Shown one piece after another: positions 28,051-39,803 of a stretch of DNA of 64,000 nt. A program made the position numbers and the translations under genes. How positions within the stretch are numbered: the first letter of the stretch is position 1; each line of letters opens with the position of its first letter. The stretch is from Cognaticolwellia beringensis (GTDB lineage: Bacteria; Pseudomonadota; Gammaproteobacteria; Enterobacterales; Alteromonadaceae). Location of the stretch: NCBI RefSeq assembly GCF_002076895.1, contig NZ_CP020465.1:1426001-1490000 (forward strand), written 5' to 3'. The notes under the pieces are model-generated. The model was not told the origin of the DNA. It saw nothing but the letters and a program-made list of their open reading frames with translations, and searched no databases.

Positions 28051-31000
28051 ATGAATACTGAAAGATATCAGTTAAAAAATAAAATACGTATCGTTACCGC
28101 CGCATCATTATTTGATGGTCACGACGCCGCTATTAATATTATGCGCAGAATTTTGCAATCAAGCGGTGCAGAAGTTATTCATCTTGGTCATGACCGCAGC
28201 GTTGAAGAAGTGGTTAATACTGCCATTCAAGAAGACGCAAACGCTATTGCGATGACCTCTTATCAAGGTGGCCATAATGAATATTTTAAATATATGTATG
28301 ACCTGTTAAAAGAGCGTGGTTGTGAGCATATTCGTATAGTAGGTGGCGGTGGGGGTGTAATACTGCCTGACGAAATTAAAATGCTACAAGACTACGGCAT
28401 TACCCGTATTTACTCACCTGATGATGGCCGCGCGCTTGGCTTGTTAGGTATGATTGATGACATGCTAGAGCGTTGTGATTTTAAAACCGGTATTAATGTT
28501 AAAAAAGATGACGTAGCCAACTTAAAGAAAGGCGTGCCTCTACAAGATAAAAAGCAAGCGATTGCCCGTTTAATTTCAGCTGCAGAAAACGCGCCAGAAG
28601 AAAACAAAAGCGACCTGGCTAAAATACGTAAAATTGCCACAGTAAGTAAAACGCCAGTATTAGGTATCACCGGTACCGGTGGTGCAGGTAAATCGTCATT
28701 AGTTGATGAATTGATCCGCCGCTTTTTAATGGCGTCAGAAGATAGCAAAATTGCGATTGTCTCGGTTGACCCGTCAAAGCGTAAAACCGGCGGGGCATTA
28801 TTAGGTGACCGTATACGTATGAATGCGGTAAATAATGACCGTGTTTACATGCGATCGCTAGCAACACGCCAGTCAAATTTAGCCTTGTCTGTATATGTAA
28901 ATGACACACTAGACATTTTAAAAGCGACTGACTTTGATTTAATTATTTTAGAAACCTCAGGTATTGGTCAGTCAGACACCGAAATTGAAGAGCATTCTGA
29001 TGTTTCATTATATGTGATGACACCAGAATACGGTGCCGCTACCCAACTTGAAAAAATAGATATGTTAGATTTTGCTGACATTATCGCGTTAAATAAATTT
29101 GATAAACGTGGTGCTTTAGATGCATTACGTGACGTGAAAAAACAATACAAACGCAACCGTGGCATGTTTGAAGCCGGCGATGATGAAGTTCCTGTATACG
29201 GCACTATTGCGTCACAATTTAATGACCGTGGTATGACCGAACTATACAACGCGGTGATCACCGCGTTAAATACTAAAGCAGGCTTAACCGTTGGTGATCT
29301 CTTATCTACTGAAGGCACGTTAGCGAATAAGAGTAGTGTTATTCCAGGTAACCGTATTCGTTACTTATCTGAAATATCAGAAAGTAACCGTGGTTACGAT
29401 GCTTGGGTAGAGAAGCAAACTACGGTGGCACAAAAGCTTTATGGCATTCATCAAGCCATTGAAACAGCAAAAGAAACTGACACAGATGTGTCAGCAGGTT
29501 TAGTTGCTCAACTTGAAGCATTATATACCCATGTTGAGCTTGATTTAGATCCAAAAAACAAACTATTACTAGAGCAATGGGCAGATAAAGTTCAGCGTTA
29601 TAAAGACCCTGAATTTAAATTTAAAGTGCGTGATAAAGAGCTTTCAATCCAAACGCATACCAAATCGTTGTCGGGTAGTGCTATTCCAAAAATCAGCATG
29701 CCTAAATACCAAGGCTGGGGTGACATTCTAAAATGGAACCTACAAGAAAACGTACCGGGTGAATTTCCATATACCGCCGGTTTGTTCCCATTCAAGCGTG
29801 AAGGTGAAGACCCAACAAGAATGTTCGCAGGTGAAGGTGGCCCGGAACGTACTAACCGTCGTTTTCATTATGTCTCTAAAGGTATGCCAGCAAAACGTTT
29901 ATCGACAGCATTCGATTCAGTAACTTTATACGGAAACGATCCTGCTATTCGTCCTGATATTTACGGGAAAATTGGTAACGCCGGTGTTTCAATTTGTTGT
30001 TTAGATGACGCTAAAAAACTTTATTCTGGTTTTGACTTAGCACATGCCATGACTTCAGTCTCAATGACGATTAATGGTCCAGCACCGATGCTTTTAGGCT
30101 TCTTTTTGAATGCGGCGATAGATCAACAGTGTGAACGCTTTATTGTTGAAAATGGTTTAGAAAAAGAAGTGGCTGCCACAATTAAAAAGATCTACCAAGG
30201 CAAAGGTTGTGAACGTCCAACTTATCAAGGCGAATTGCCTGAAGGTAACGACGGTTTAGGCTTGATGTTATTGGGTGTTACGGGCGATCAAGTGTTGCCA
30301 CCTGAAGTATACAAAACGATAAAAGCGAAAACATTAACCTTGGTTCGCGGTACAGTACAAGCGGATATCTTAAAAGAAGATCAAGCCCAAAATACCTGTA
30401 TTTTCTCCACTGAATTTGCATTGCGCTTAATGGGCGATGTGCAAGAGTACTTTATTGATAAAGGCGTACGTAACTTCTACTCAGTGTCAATTTCTGGCTA
30501 CCATATTGCAGAAGCTGGCGCGAACCCGATCACTCAATTGGCGTTAACTTTAGCGAATGGCTTTACGTTTGTAGAATATTACTTAAGCCGAGGTATGGAC
30601 ATCAACGAGTTTGGTCCAAACTTATCGTTTTTCTTCTCAAACGGTATTGACCCAGAATATGCGGTAATTGGCCGAGTGGCTCGTCGTATATGGTCAAAAG
30701 CGATGAAGAATAAATACGGCGCTAATGCCCGTGCCCAAATGTTGAAATACCATATTCAAACCTCTGGTCGTTCATTGCATGCACAAGAAATTGATTTCAA
30801 TGACATTCGCACTACCTTGCAAGCGCTTTACGCAATCAACGATAACTGTAACTCATTGCATACCAATGCTTACGATGAAGCGATTACTACACCGACTGAA
30901 GACAGTGTTCGTCGTGCGATGGCGATTCAATTAATTATCAACCGTGAGTTAGGTTTGTCTAAAAATGAAAACCCTATTCAAGGCGCCTTTATTATTGAAG

Positions 31001-31446
31001 AGTTAACTGATTTAGTCGAAGAAGCGGTATTAACTGAGTTTGATAGAATCAACGAACGTGGCGGTGTACTGGGCGCGATGGAAACTATGTACCAGCGTGG
31101 CAAAATTCAAGAAGAAAGTATGCATTACGAGCACTTAAAACATTCAGGTGAGTTCCCTATTATTGGTGTTAATACCTTCTTAAGTTCAACCGGGTCACCA
31201 ACAATTGTGCCGGAAGAAGTTATTCGTGCAACAGAAGAAGAAAAGACTTATCAAATTGAGATGTTAGCGAGTTTAAATAAAGCCAATGAAGCGGAAGTAC
31301 AAGTGCTGCTTAAACGTTTACAAACAGCGGCAATTAAACATGAAAACATTTTTGAACTGATGATGGATGCTTGTAAGGTTTGTTCATTAGGTCAAATTGT
31401 TAATTCATTATTTGAAGCTGGCGGTCAATACCGCCGCAACATGTAA
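28051..31446 (+). CDS. icmF: Fused isobutyryl-CoA mutase IcmF
   Basis: A 1131-residue fusion. Residues 10-145 are the cobalamin domain ([12 protein letters not shown], cobalt-ligand His24; SGAEVIHLG). Residues about 195-415 are a MeaB/ArgK-type GTPase chaperone with P-loop GTGGAGKS (208-215) and NKFDK (348-352). Residues about 555 on are the TIM-barrel mutase. Where methylmalonyl-CoA mutases have the Tyr of RQYAGF, this protein has Phe592 in PTRMFAGEG; where they have the Arg of VRNTY it has Gln780 in AQNTC. These are the IcmF substrate-pocket changes, so it interconverts isobutyryl-CoA and n-butyryl-CoA rather than succinyl-CoA. First gene of an acyl-CoA operon; ATG 28051 follows GAGAG. Confidence 0.95.
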   Translation: MNTERYQLKNKIRIVTAASLFDGHDAAINIMRRILQSSGAEVIHLGHDRSVEEVVNTAIQEDANAIAMTSYQGGHNEYFKYMYDLLKERGCEHIRIVGGGGGVILPDEIKMLQDYGITRIYSPDDGRALGLLGMIDDMLERCDFKTGINVKKDDVANLKKGVPLQDKKQAIARLISAAENAPEENKSDLAKIRKIATVSKTPVLGITGTGGAGKSSLVDELIRRFLMASEDSKIAIVSVDPSKRKTGGALLGDRIRMNAVNNDRVYMRSLATRQSNLALSVYVNDTLDILKATDFDLIILETSGIGQSDTEIEEHSDVSLYVMTPEYGAATQLEKIDMLDFADIIALNKFDKRGALDALRDVKKQYKRNRGMFEAGDDEVPVYGTIASQFNDRGMTELYNAVITALNTKAGLTVGDLLSTEGTLANKSSVIPGNRIRYLSEISESNRGYDAWVEKQTTVAQKLYGIHQAIETAKETDTDVSAGLVAQLEALYTHVELDLDPKNKLLLEQWADKVQRYKDPEFKFKVRDKELSIQTHTKSLSGSAIPKISMPKYQGWGDILKWNLQENVPGEFPYTAGLFPFKREGEDPTRMFAGEGGPERTNRRFHYVSKGMPAKRLSTAFDSVTLYGNDPAIRPDIYGKIGNAGVSICCLDDAKKLYSGFDLAHAMTSVSMTINGPAPMLLGFFLNAAIDQQCERFIVENGLEKEVAATIKKIYQGKGCERPTYQGELPEGNDGLGLMLLGVTGDQVLPPEVYKTIKAKTLTLVRGTVQADILKEDQAQNTCIFSTEFALRLMGDVQEYFIDKGVRNFYSVSISGYHIAEAGANPITQLALTLANGFTFVEYYLSRGMDINEFGPNLSFFFSNGIDPEYAVIGRVARRIWSKAMKNKYGANARAQMLKYHIQTSGRSLHAQEIDFNDIRTTLQALYAINDNCNSLHTNAYDEAITTPTEDSVRRAMAIQLIINRELGLSKNENPIQGAFIIEELTDLVEEAVLTEFDRINERGGVLGAMETMYQRGKIQEESMHYEHLKHSGEFPIIGVNTFLSSTGSPTIVPEEVIRATEEEKTYQIEMLASLNKANEAEVQVLLKRLQTAAIKHENIFELMMDACKVCSLGQIVNSLFEAGGQYRRNM

Positions 31447-31487
31447 GCTTTATTCATTTAATATAAGCAACCAGACGAGTATGAGTG

Positions 31488-33281
31488 ATGAGTAATTACC
31501 AAGCGCCAATGCGCGATATGCAATTTTTATTGCATGAAGTTTTTAATGCTGAAAAATTATGGACAACCATGCCAGCTGTTGCTGAGCTAATTGATAAAGA
31601 CACTGCCGATGCGATTTTATCGGAGGGCGCAAAGTTAACCGCTGGTGTTATCGCGCCCTTGAATCGAAACAGTGATGAACAAGGTGCTACTTGGTCAAAC
31701 GGTGAGGTGACAACACCTGACGGTTTTGCCAAAGCTTATCAACTTTACTGTGAAGGTGGTTGGGGCTCGTTAAGTGGCGACCCTGAACATGGTGGCATGG
31801 GAATGCCTAAAATGTTGCAATCGTTTGTTGAAGAAATGACACAATCGGCTTCTATTTCATTTGCGCTTTACCCAATGTTGACGGCGGGCGCGAGTTTGGC
31901 GCTTAGTGCTCATGCTAGCGAAGAAATGAAGCAAACTTACTTAGAAAATATGTATTCGGGCAAGTGGGCTGGCACCATGTGCTTAACCGAGCCTCATGCC
32001 GGTAGTGATTTAGGTATAATGACGGCAAAAGCAGAAGCGCTAGACGATGGCAGTTTTGCTTTATCCGGCACTAAAATATTTATCACGGGTGGCGAGCAAG
32101 ACTTAACTGAAAATATTATTCATTTAGTCTTAGCGAAAATACCGGGTGCGCCAGAAGGTCCTCGCGGTATTTCTATGTTTGTGGTACCTAAGTTTTTATT
32201 AAATAATGATGGCAGCTTAGGCGCTAGAAATACCGTTACTTGTGGCTCAATTGAACACAAAATGGGCATTAAAGGCTCAGCAACTTGTGTGATGAACTTT
32301 GATACCGCTACAGGCTTTTTAGTTGGCGAAGAAAACAAAGGCTTAAATTACATGTTCACGATGATGAACTATGAACGTTTAGGCATGGGTATTCAAGGCG
32401 TTGGTGCGGCTGAAACCTCATATCAACAAGCGGCAGAATACGCCATTGAACGTATTCAAGGCCGCAGCGCTACAGGTGTTAAATCAGCGGATAAAAAAGC
32501 CGACTCGCTTATTGTTCACCCTGATGTTAGAAAGATGCTGCTAACTATGCGAGCATTTAACGAAGGTGGCCGCTGTTTTTCTACGTATGTTGCTAAACAA
32601 CTCGATATTGTTAAATTTTCTGCTGATGAAACTGAAAAACAGCAAGCCGAAGCATTAGTTGCATTATTAACGCCGGTTGCTAAAGCGTTTATGACCGATA
32701 TGGCTTATGAAAGCTGTAACTTAGGGCAAATGGTTTTTGGTGGTCATGGTTATGTGCGCGAATGGGGGCAAGAGCAGCTGGTTCGTGATGTTCGTATCGC
32801 CCAAATTTATGAAGGCACTAATGGCATTCAGGCCTTGGACTTATTGGGCCGCAAAGTGGTTGCCAATAAGGGCAAGTTTCTTGATGTTTATTTTGCAGAA
32901 ATCACAACATTTATTGAACAACAGGCCAATAATCAAGAGCTCACTGGTTTTATTGCGCCTTTAGCGGGGGCTTTAGAAAAGTTAAAAGCGATCACTGTAG
33001 TCATTATTGCCGAAAATGCTGATGATAAAAATATGGTTGGTGCCTCTGCAACTGATTATTTAGCCGCCTTTGGTTTGCTTAGCTATGCCTACATGTGGGC
33101 TTTGATGGCTGAGCAAGCATCAAAGCAATCAGAGCATGATTTTTATCAAGCAAAACTGTATGTTGGACATTTTTTCATTGAACGATTATTACCCAGAATT
33201 GACGGTCATATTCATGCGATTGAAGCCGGTAGTAAAACGTTGATGGAGATGCCAGAAGGTTTATTTAACTATAATCATTAA
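31488..33281 (+). CDS. Acyl-CoA dehydrogenase, long form with extra C-terminal domain
   Basis: A flavoprotein of about 597 residues: N-terminal helical domain with MRDMQFLLHEVF, FAD/acyl-CoA core with CLTEPHAGSDLG and KIFITGGEQ, the catalytic-base region IYEGTNGIQALDLLGRK (Glu about 442), and the extra C-terminal helical extension. This long type includes the 3-methylmercaptopropionyl-CoA dehydrogenases (DmdC) and short-chain enzymes; sequence alone does not separate them here. It follows icmF by 41 bases. The frame begins at GTG 31485, directly followed by ATG 31488, which I prefer. Confidence 0.92.
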   Translation: MSNYQAPMRDMQFLLHEVFNAEKLWTTMPAVAELIDKDTADAILSEGAKLTAGVIAPLNRNSDEQGATWSNGEVTTPDGFAKAYQLYCEGGWGSLSGDPEHGGMGMPKMLQSFVEEMTQSASISFALYPMLTAGASLALSAHASEEMKQTYLENMYSGKWAGTMCLTEPHAGSDLGIMTAKAEALDDGSFALSGTKIFITGGEQDLTENIIHLVLAKIPGAPEGPRGISMFVVPKFLLNNDGSLGARNTVTCGSIEHKMGIKGSATCVMNFDTATGFLVGEENKGLNYMFTMMNYERLGMGIQGVGAAETSYQQAAEYAIERIQGRSATGVKSADKKADSLIVHPDVRKMLLTMRAFNEGGRCFSTYVAKQLDIVKFSADETEKQQAEALVALLTPVAKAFMTDMAYESCNLGQMVFGGHGYVREWGQEQLVRDVRIAQIYEGTNGIQALDLLGRKVVANKGKFLDVYFAEITTFIEQQANNQELTGFIAPLAGALEKLKAITVVIIAENADDKNMVGASATDYLAAFGLLSYAYMWALMAEQASKQSEHDFYQAKLYVGHFFIERLLPRIDGHIHAIEAGSKTLMEMPEGLFNYNH

Positions 33282-33383
33282 TTATTAGCCGCTGAGTAAG
33301 TGACCGACGGGACTAAAGTTTAATTGTTTTGGTCATTAATATACTGAATGCTAATTAACCTGAACGTTGCTTTACATTATTTT

Positions 33384-33422
33384 ATTAGCTGCTGAACTCA
33401 ACCGAATAGTTCAGCAGCTAAT
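33384..33422 (+). promoter_or_regulatory. Intercistronic hairpin
   Basis: Perfect 14-bp stem, ATTAGCTGCTGAAC (33384-33397) and GTTCAGCAGCTAAT (33409-33422), with an 11-base loop, ahead of the reductase gene. There is no T run, so it looks more like an mRNA processing or stability element, or a weak terminator, inside the operon. Confidence 0.75.
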
Positions 33423-33445
33423 ATAATTCATCAAGAGGGCCTAAA

Positions 33446-34459
33446 ATGTTGACAGTTCCGGAAAGATTTACCGCATTTCGCATTCATAAAAATGATAAAA
33501 CCATTACCAGTGGCTTTGAAAAAATTAGCCTTGATGATTTAACTGCTGGCGAAGTAGTTGTTAAGGTTGCTTATTCAGACATTAACTATAAAGATGCGCT
33601 AGCAGCAACGGGTAAAGGTCGCATTTTAAGAACTTACCCATTAGTCGGCGGCATTGATTTATCAGGCGTTGTCGTTAGCTCAGAAGACTCGCGTTTTCAG
33701 ACCGGCGATAAAGTGCTAGTTTGTGGCGCGCAATTATCAGAGCTTTATGATGGTGGTTATAGTGAATATGCCCGTGTTAAGGCCGACTCAATCGTTAACT
33801 TGCCTATTGGCATGAGTTTACGTGATGTTATGGCGCTAGGCACTGCCGGTTATACTGCGGCGCTTGCGATACAGCGAATGGAAGATAACGGTCAAATACC
33901 AGAACGAGGCCCAATTGTTGTTACGGGTGCTACGGGCGGTGTCGGTAGTTTTGCGATTAACATGTTGTCGAATATTGGCTATGAAGTTATTGCCTATACG
34001 GGTAAAACAGAACAAGAACCCTATTTAAAAGCGTTGGGAGCAAGCAAGTTAATTAATCGTCATGATATTGAAATGGGTACCAAGCCATTAGAAAATGCCC
34101 AATGGGGCGGGGCGATTGATAATGTTGGCGGTGATACTTTAGCTTGGTTAACTCGCACAACAAACGTTTGGGGCAACATTGCTTCGATTGGCTTAGCTGG
34201 TGGTTACAAACTTGAATCAACGGTTATGCCTTTTATTTTACGTGGTGTTAGCTTGCTTGGTATTAACTCAGTTGAAATGCCCTTATCGGTTAGAACACAA
34301 GGATGGAAGCGCTTAGCTAGCGATTTAAAACCTACTAAGCTCGAACTTATTTCTCCCACCACCATTAAATTCGCTGATTTACCTCAAGCATTTGACGCCT
34401 ATGTTGAAGGTAGCGTTACTGGACGAACCGTAGTTGAAATTGATGCGAGCCTAGATTAA
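33446..34459 (+). CDS. acuI: Acrylyl-CoA reductase-type MDR oxidoreductase (AcuI/YhdH family)
   Basis: A 337-residue medium-chain reductase without catalytic zinc cysteines. DINYKDALAATGKG (47-60), GGYSEYARV, GTAGYTAALAI and the NADP-binding loop VVTGATGGVGSFAI (about 158-171) are characteristic of YhdH/AcuI, which reduces acryloyl-CoA to propionyl-CoA with NADPH. In this operon it may act on acryloyl-CoA or a similar 2-enoyl-CoA. GAGGGC lies eight bases before ATG 33446. The symbol is by family, moderately sure. Confidence 0.87.
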   Translation: MLTVPERFTAFRIHKNDKTITSGFEKISLDDLTAGEVVVKVAYSDINYKDALAATGKGRILRTYPLVGGIDLSGVVVSSEDSRFQTGDKVLVCGAQLSELYDGGYSEYARVKADSIVNLPIGMSLRDVMALGTAGYTAALAIQRMEDNGQIPERGPIVVTGATGGVGSFAINMLSNIGYEVIAYTGKTEQEPYLKALGASKLINRHDIEMGTKPLENAQWGGAIDNVGGDTLAWLTRTTNVWGNIASIGLAGGYKLESTVMPFILRGVSLLGINSVEMPLSVRTQGWKRLASDLKPTKLELISPTTIKFADLPQAFDAYVEGSVTGRTVVEIDASLD

Positions 34460-34510
34460 CCGCCATTTATTCAAAATATAATATGTGTAAATACAAAGTT
34501 AAGGATTGAT

Positions 34511-35677
34511 ATGTCACCGGTAATATTTAGCGAAATAAAGACAAAAAATAATAAGCGCATTGCATTTGCAGAATTAAATGCCCCAAAATCGCTTAATGCT
34601 CTTAACATGAGTATGTTTGTGTTATTGCATAAGCAACTACTGGCATGGCAAAGCAATGATGAAATTGCCATGGTAATTATTCAAGGGGCTGGAGATAAAG
34701 CCTTTTGCGCTGGTGGTGATGTTGTTAGCTTATGCCATGTGCTTAAAGAGGAAAGAGAAAATAGCGCTAACATTGAGTCGAATTACTTAACACAAACATC
34801 GGCTAGTATAATCAATGACGAAACTATTATTGCATCTTTTGGGCATGAGTTTTTCTCACTAGAGTATCAAGTAGATCAACTGATACACGAATTTACTAAA
34901 CCCATTTTAGTTTGGGGTGACGGGTATATCATGGGCGGTGGTATTGGCTTATTTGCTGGTGCGAGTCATAAAGTGGTTACCGAAAAAACCTTGCTAGCCA
35001 TGCCCGAAATCACGATAGGTTTATATCCCGATGTTGGTGCAAGTTGGTTTCTTAATAAAATGCCTAATAATATCGGGCTATTTTTAGGTATGACGGGCGC
35101 AATTTTTAATGCGGCAGACGCGTTAAACATTGGTTTAGCTAATGTTGGCATTAACAGTAGCTTTAAAAATGATGTAATAGCAGACCTGAGTAATATTGAT
35201 TGGCAAAGTAATAACGAAAACTATGACTTGCTTGATCAAGCATTGAGTAAGTTTGTTCAACAAAGTGAGCAAGCATTCAAATCAATGCTATCTAACATAG
35301 TCGAGCATCAAGCGGTGATTACACAATTAACCCATTTTGATAATGGCGCAGATATCTATCAAGCTATTTTAGCCCTAGAAACTGATAATGACTGGTTACA
35401 GCGAGCACAAGGTAAGCTGAGAAAAGGTAGCCCGCTTTCGGCGATAATAACCTATCAACATTTAATAATGAGTAGAGATCTCACTTTAGCAGAATGCTTT
35501 GCCGCTGATATCAACTTAAGTTTACGTTGTTGTCAGTATCCAGAATTAAGTGAAGGCGTTCGGGCACTGCTGATAGATAAAGATAAAAGTCCGCGCTGGA
35601 CCTATGAAAACATTAACGATATTCCCGCAGAATTACTGACTTGGTTTTTTACCCCTTTAAAAAACCTAAGCAAATAA
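34511..35677 (+). CDS. Enoyl-CoA hydratase/isomerase family protein, 3-hydroxyisobutyryl-CoA hydrolase-like
   Basis: A 388-residue crotonase-fold protein. GAGDKAFCAGGDVVSL (about 56-71), GYIMGGGIGLFAGASHKVVT and MPEITIGLYPDVGASWFL are the HIBCH-type signature, and the length agrees with HIBCH rather than with 260-residue hydratases. HIBCH frees 3-hydroxyisobutyrate (or 3-hydroxypropionate) from CoA in valine breakdown. In this operon it would work after the dehydrogenase. ATG 34511 follows AAGGA. A hydratase activity cannot be excluded. Confidence 0.88.
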   Translation: MSPVIFSEIKTKNNKRIAFAELNAPKSLNALNMSMFVLLHKQLLAWQSNDEIAMVIIQGAGDKAFCAGGDVVSLCHVLKEERENSANIESNYLTQTSASIINDETIIASFGHEFFSLEYQVDQLIHEFTKPILVWGDGYIMGGGIGLFAGASHKVVTEKTLLAMPEITIGLYPDVGASWFLNKMPNNIGLFLGMTGAIFNAADALNIGLANVGINSSFKNDVIADLSNIDWQSNNENYDLLDQALSKFVQQSEQAFKSMLSNIVEHQAVITQLTHFDNGADIYQAILALETDNDWLQRAQGKLRKGSPLSAIITYQHLIMSRDLTLAECFAADINLSLRCCQYPELSEGVRALLIDKDKSPRWTYENINDIPAELLTWFFTPLKNLSK

Positions 35678-35688
35678 ATTATTAATAT

Positions 35689-35727
35689 CGGCTTTAACTC
35701 ATTTAATACCTATGTAGTTTAAAGCCG
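35689..35727 (+). promoter_or_regulatory. Second intercistronic hairpin
   Basis: Arms CGGCTTTAA (35689-35697) and TTAAAGCCG (35719-35727) enclose a 21-base loop in the 89-base gap before the SDR gene. Like the hairpin at 33384 it lacks a T run. Confidence 0.6.
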
Positions 35728-35766
35728 ACGTTACAAACAAATTAAAAGATAAACAGAGGATTAACT

Positions 35767-36528
35767 ATGAATTTAAACGGTAAAACTATAGTAGTGACTG
35801 GCGGCGGACAAGGCCTTGGTCGTGCAATTGCCTTAAACTTGGCAAAATCAGGCGCAAAATTAGCACTTATTGATCTCAATGAAGTGCAATTGCAAACCAC
35901 CGTTAGCTTGATTGAAGAAGCAGGTTCGCAAGCTAAATACTATTTAGCAAATGTAACTAATGAAAGTGAAGTAGAAGCAACATTTATAAAAATTAATGAT
36001 GACTTCTCAGGTATCGATGGCTTAATCAACAATGCCGGTATTTTACGTGACGGGATGTTTGTTAAAGCTAAAGATGGCGTTGTAAGTAAAAAAATGTCAC
36101 TAGATCAATTTCAATCAGTCATTGATGTGAACTTAACTGGCGTATTTTTATGTGGCCGTGAAGCAGCTGTTCACATGATTGAAGGCAAGCGTAAAGGCGT
36201 GATCATTAATATGTCATCAATTGCCCGTGGCGGTAATATGGGCCAAACTAATTATGCTGCATCAAAAGCTGGCGTAGTGGCAATGACAGTTACATGGGCA
36301 AGAGAGCTTGGCCGCCATGGTATTCGTGTTGGTGCAATTGCACCTGGTGTTATTCGCACAGCAATGACCGATGCAATGAAACCTGAAATGCGTCAACGCT
36401 TAGAGAGCATGAAGCCTGTTGGTCGTTTAGGCGAAGCTGATGAAATAGCGCATACTGTTAACTATATCTTCGAAAATGAATTCTTTACTGGTCGTGTGGT
36501 GGAAATTGATGGCGGCTTGTGTATGTAG
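35767..36528 (+). CDS. SDR family oxidoreductase
   Basis: A 253-residue classical short-chain dehydrogenase. VTGGGQGLGRAIA (10-22) is the cofactor loop, NNAG the structural motif, and Tyr/Lys of NYAASK with MSSIA before it the catalytic residues. It ends VVEIDGGLCM. FabG/3-hydroxyacyl-CoA dehydrogenase-like. As last gene of the icmF operon it may oxidise a hydroxyacyl intermediate. GAGGA lies eight bases before ATG 35767. Confidence 0.93.
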   Translation: MNLNGKTIVVTGGGQGLGRAIALNLAKSGAKLALIDLNEVQLQTTVSLIEEAGSQAKYYLANVTNESEVEATFIKINDDFSGIDGLINNAGILRDGMFVKAKDGVVSKKMSLDQFQSVIDVNLTGVFLCGREAAVHMIEGKRKGVIINMSSIARGGNMGQTNYAASKAGVVAMTVTWARELGRHGIRVGAIAPGVIRTAMTDAMKPEMRQRLESMKPVGRLGEADEIAHTVNYIFENEFFTGRVVEIDGGLCM

Positions 36529-36748
36529 TTTCGAGAAATAACTGATCGAAACTATTAAAATAAAACAGGCTAATAGCTCAGTAATAGATCGTGTTATGAT
36601 TTGTGTGAGCGATGTGTTTTGATTACATGTTCGCTCTGTATTATTGAACTCCTCAAATATCCGTACACTTTATAAATTGTGTGAAAAACAAGGTCTTTTG
36701 AGTAATTACGATTAAACGGCGCATTTAAATAAGTTAACTAAGTAAATT

Positions 36749-37300
36749 ATGATGGATAAAGCACTTTTTTTGGATAGAGATGGCATTATTAACGTTGATC
36801 ATGGTTATGTACACAAAATTGAAGACTTTGAATTTGTTGATGGCATATTTGACCTGTGCCAGTTAGCAGCAGCGAAAGGATATAAAATATTTGTAATTAC
36901 TAACCAAGCAGGTATTGCTAGAGGCTATTATGATAAGCCAACATTTGAAGCATTATCTCAATGGATGGTTGAAGAGTTTGCTACCCAAGGTATAACAATT
37001 GCTAAAGTATACTATTGTCCGCATCATCCAACGAAAGGGGTAAATGAGTTCGTTATGCCATGTACCTGTCGAAAACCAGAGCCAGGTATGATCATGCAAG
37101 CACAAAAGGAGTTTTCTATATCGCTTGCACAAAGCATTTTTATAGGCGACAAAGTCTCTGACATGCAAGCTGCTGCTAATGCAGGCATCAAAAGTAGAAT
37201 TTTAGTTGATAGCCGCTATACTAATGAATCACCAGTAGAGCAAATTGAAGGTGTAATTCGAGTTAATAAGCTCAATCAGGCTAGTCAATTTATCAAATAA
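36749..37300 (+). CDS. gmhB: D-glycero-D-manno-heptose 1,7-bisphosphate 7-phosphatase
   Basis: A 183-residue HAD phosphatase. FLDRDGIINVD (7-17) holds the nucleophile and acid aspartates, ITNQAG is motif II, the zinc-binding loop is CPHHPTKG then CTC, and GDKVSDMQAA is motif IV. It removes the 7-phosphate in ADP-heptose synthesis for LPS core. ATG 36749 and ATG 36752 are both possible. It lies just upstream of the rRNA operon, the same order as gmhB (yaeD) before rrnH in E. coli. Confidence 0.95.
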   Translation: MMDKALFLDRDGIINVDHGYVHKIEDFEFVDGIFDLCQLAAAKGYKIFVITNQAGIARGYYDKPTFEALSQWMVEEFATQGITIAKVYYCPHHPTKGVNEFVMPCTCRKPEPGMIMQAQKEFSISLAQSIFIGDKVSDMQAAANAGIKSRILVDSRYTNESPVEQIEGVIRVNKLNQASQFIK

Positions 37301-37373
37301 GTGCGTTTTATCGGCGCATTGTATGTTTTAAAAGCAAACAAACACTTTTTATCAATTTAATTGCATTTAGGTG

Positions 37374-37401
37374 TTGACGTGAGACGAGAAATCTCTAAAA
37401 T
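37374..37401 (+). promoter_or_regulatory. rRNA promoter P1
   Basis: TTGACG (37374-37379) and TAAAAT (37396-37401) with a 16-base spacer, followed by the GC-rich discriminator GCGCTCC expected of a stringently controlled rrn P1 promoter. Confidence 0.8.
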
Positions 37402-37543
37402 GCGCTCCAGTTCCAAGGGGTAACCCCAACGAGCTGTTTTAATAAGTTATCTAGTACGGTTTAGGCTGAATGAGTTAACTTAACGTTTTAAAGTAGGGTT
37501 TTGAATCTTCTGAAAAGAAAGTTTAAAAAAACGAAATAAAACG

Positions 37544-37571
37544 TTGACATTAAAACTGAGTTGCGTAGAAT
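37544..37571 (+). promoter_or_regulatory. rRNA promoter P2
   Basis: TTGACA (37544-37549) and TAGAAT (37566-37571), 16-base spacer, then GCGCATC. An A-tract-rich stretch just upstream (about 37515-37541) resembles an UP element. Confidence 0.82.
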
Positions 37572-37648
37572 GCGCATCTCGCTTCAGGCAAGGCTACTAG
37601 CCGGCTTCAAGCAACAAGCGGTCTAACAACGAATGAGATTGTTGGCTC

Positions 37649-37692
37649 GTACCGAACAAAACGTTCATCCATGAACGGTTCGGCATAGGTAC
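37649..37692 (+). other. Cruciform hairpin in the rrn leader
   Basis: Nested inverted repeats: GTACC/GGTAC on the outside, CCGAAC/GTTCGG next, and CGTTCAT-CC-ATGAACG (37662-37677) at the core. A boxA-like CATCTTTAACAA follows at 37703-37714, as in antitermination leaders. The core has the CATCCATG centre also seen in hairpins elsewhere in the window. Confidence 0.7.
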
Positions 37693-37970
37693 TTCGTGTA
37701 CCCATCTTTAACAATTAGTTATCATGCAATTTGTGTGGACACTCACATTAACGTTGATTTTACATAGTTATCCTCGGATAACAAAAAAACAGCTTAATAT
37801 GATGTCACACAAAAAATAAGTATCATTTAGACTTTCGAGTTTAAATAATACGTTTTATGTAGTTTTTATCTTCTTTAGTCGGATAGATAGAAACACGACA
37901 GAATTCATTGAGCAGATGTCTTTTCTTAGTTAACTTCGGTTCGTTAAGGTGAGCATCACAAACGATTTTT

Positions 37971-39514
<1,544 letters not shown>

Positions 39515-39617
39515 TCTTGAAGTAAAACAGCTTAATGGAAACTTCGGTTTCACGAGTGTTCACACAAATTACATGATAACAAATTAGAAGAAGAAAACGT
39601 AAACCCTAGCATAATAA

Positions 39618-39693
39618 GGGGCTATAGCTCAGCTGGGAGAGCGCCTGCCTTGCACGCAGGAGGTCAGCAGTTCGATCCTGCTTAGCTCCACCA
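39618..39693 (+). tRNA. tRNA-Ala (TGC)
   Basis: 76 bases beginning GGGGCTATAGCTC and ending ...TAGCTCC-ACCA. The acceptor stem pairs, the anticodon loop reads CTTGCAC with TGC, and CCA is encoded. It lies in the 16S-23S spacer. Confidence 0.97.
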
Positions 39694-39726
39694 CTTATTA
39701 TGTAGTATCGATTTTTGATACGATGC

Positions 39727-39803
<77 letters not shown>

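Noticed and set aside
28051..31446. Methylmalonyl-CoA mutase
   Set aside because: The GTPase-fused architecture and the Phe592/Gln780 substitutions mark isobutyryl-CoA mutase instead.
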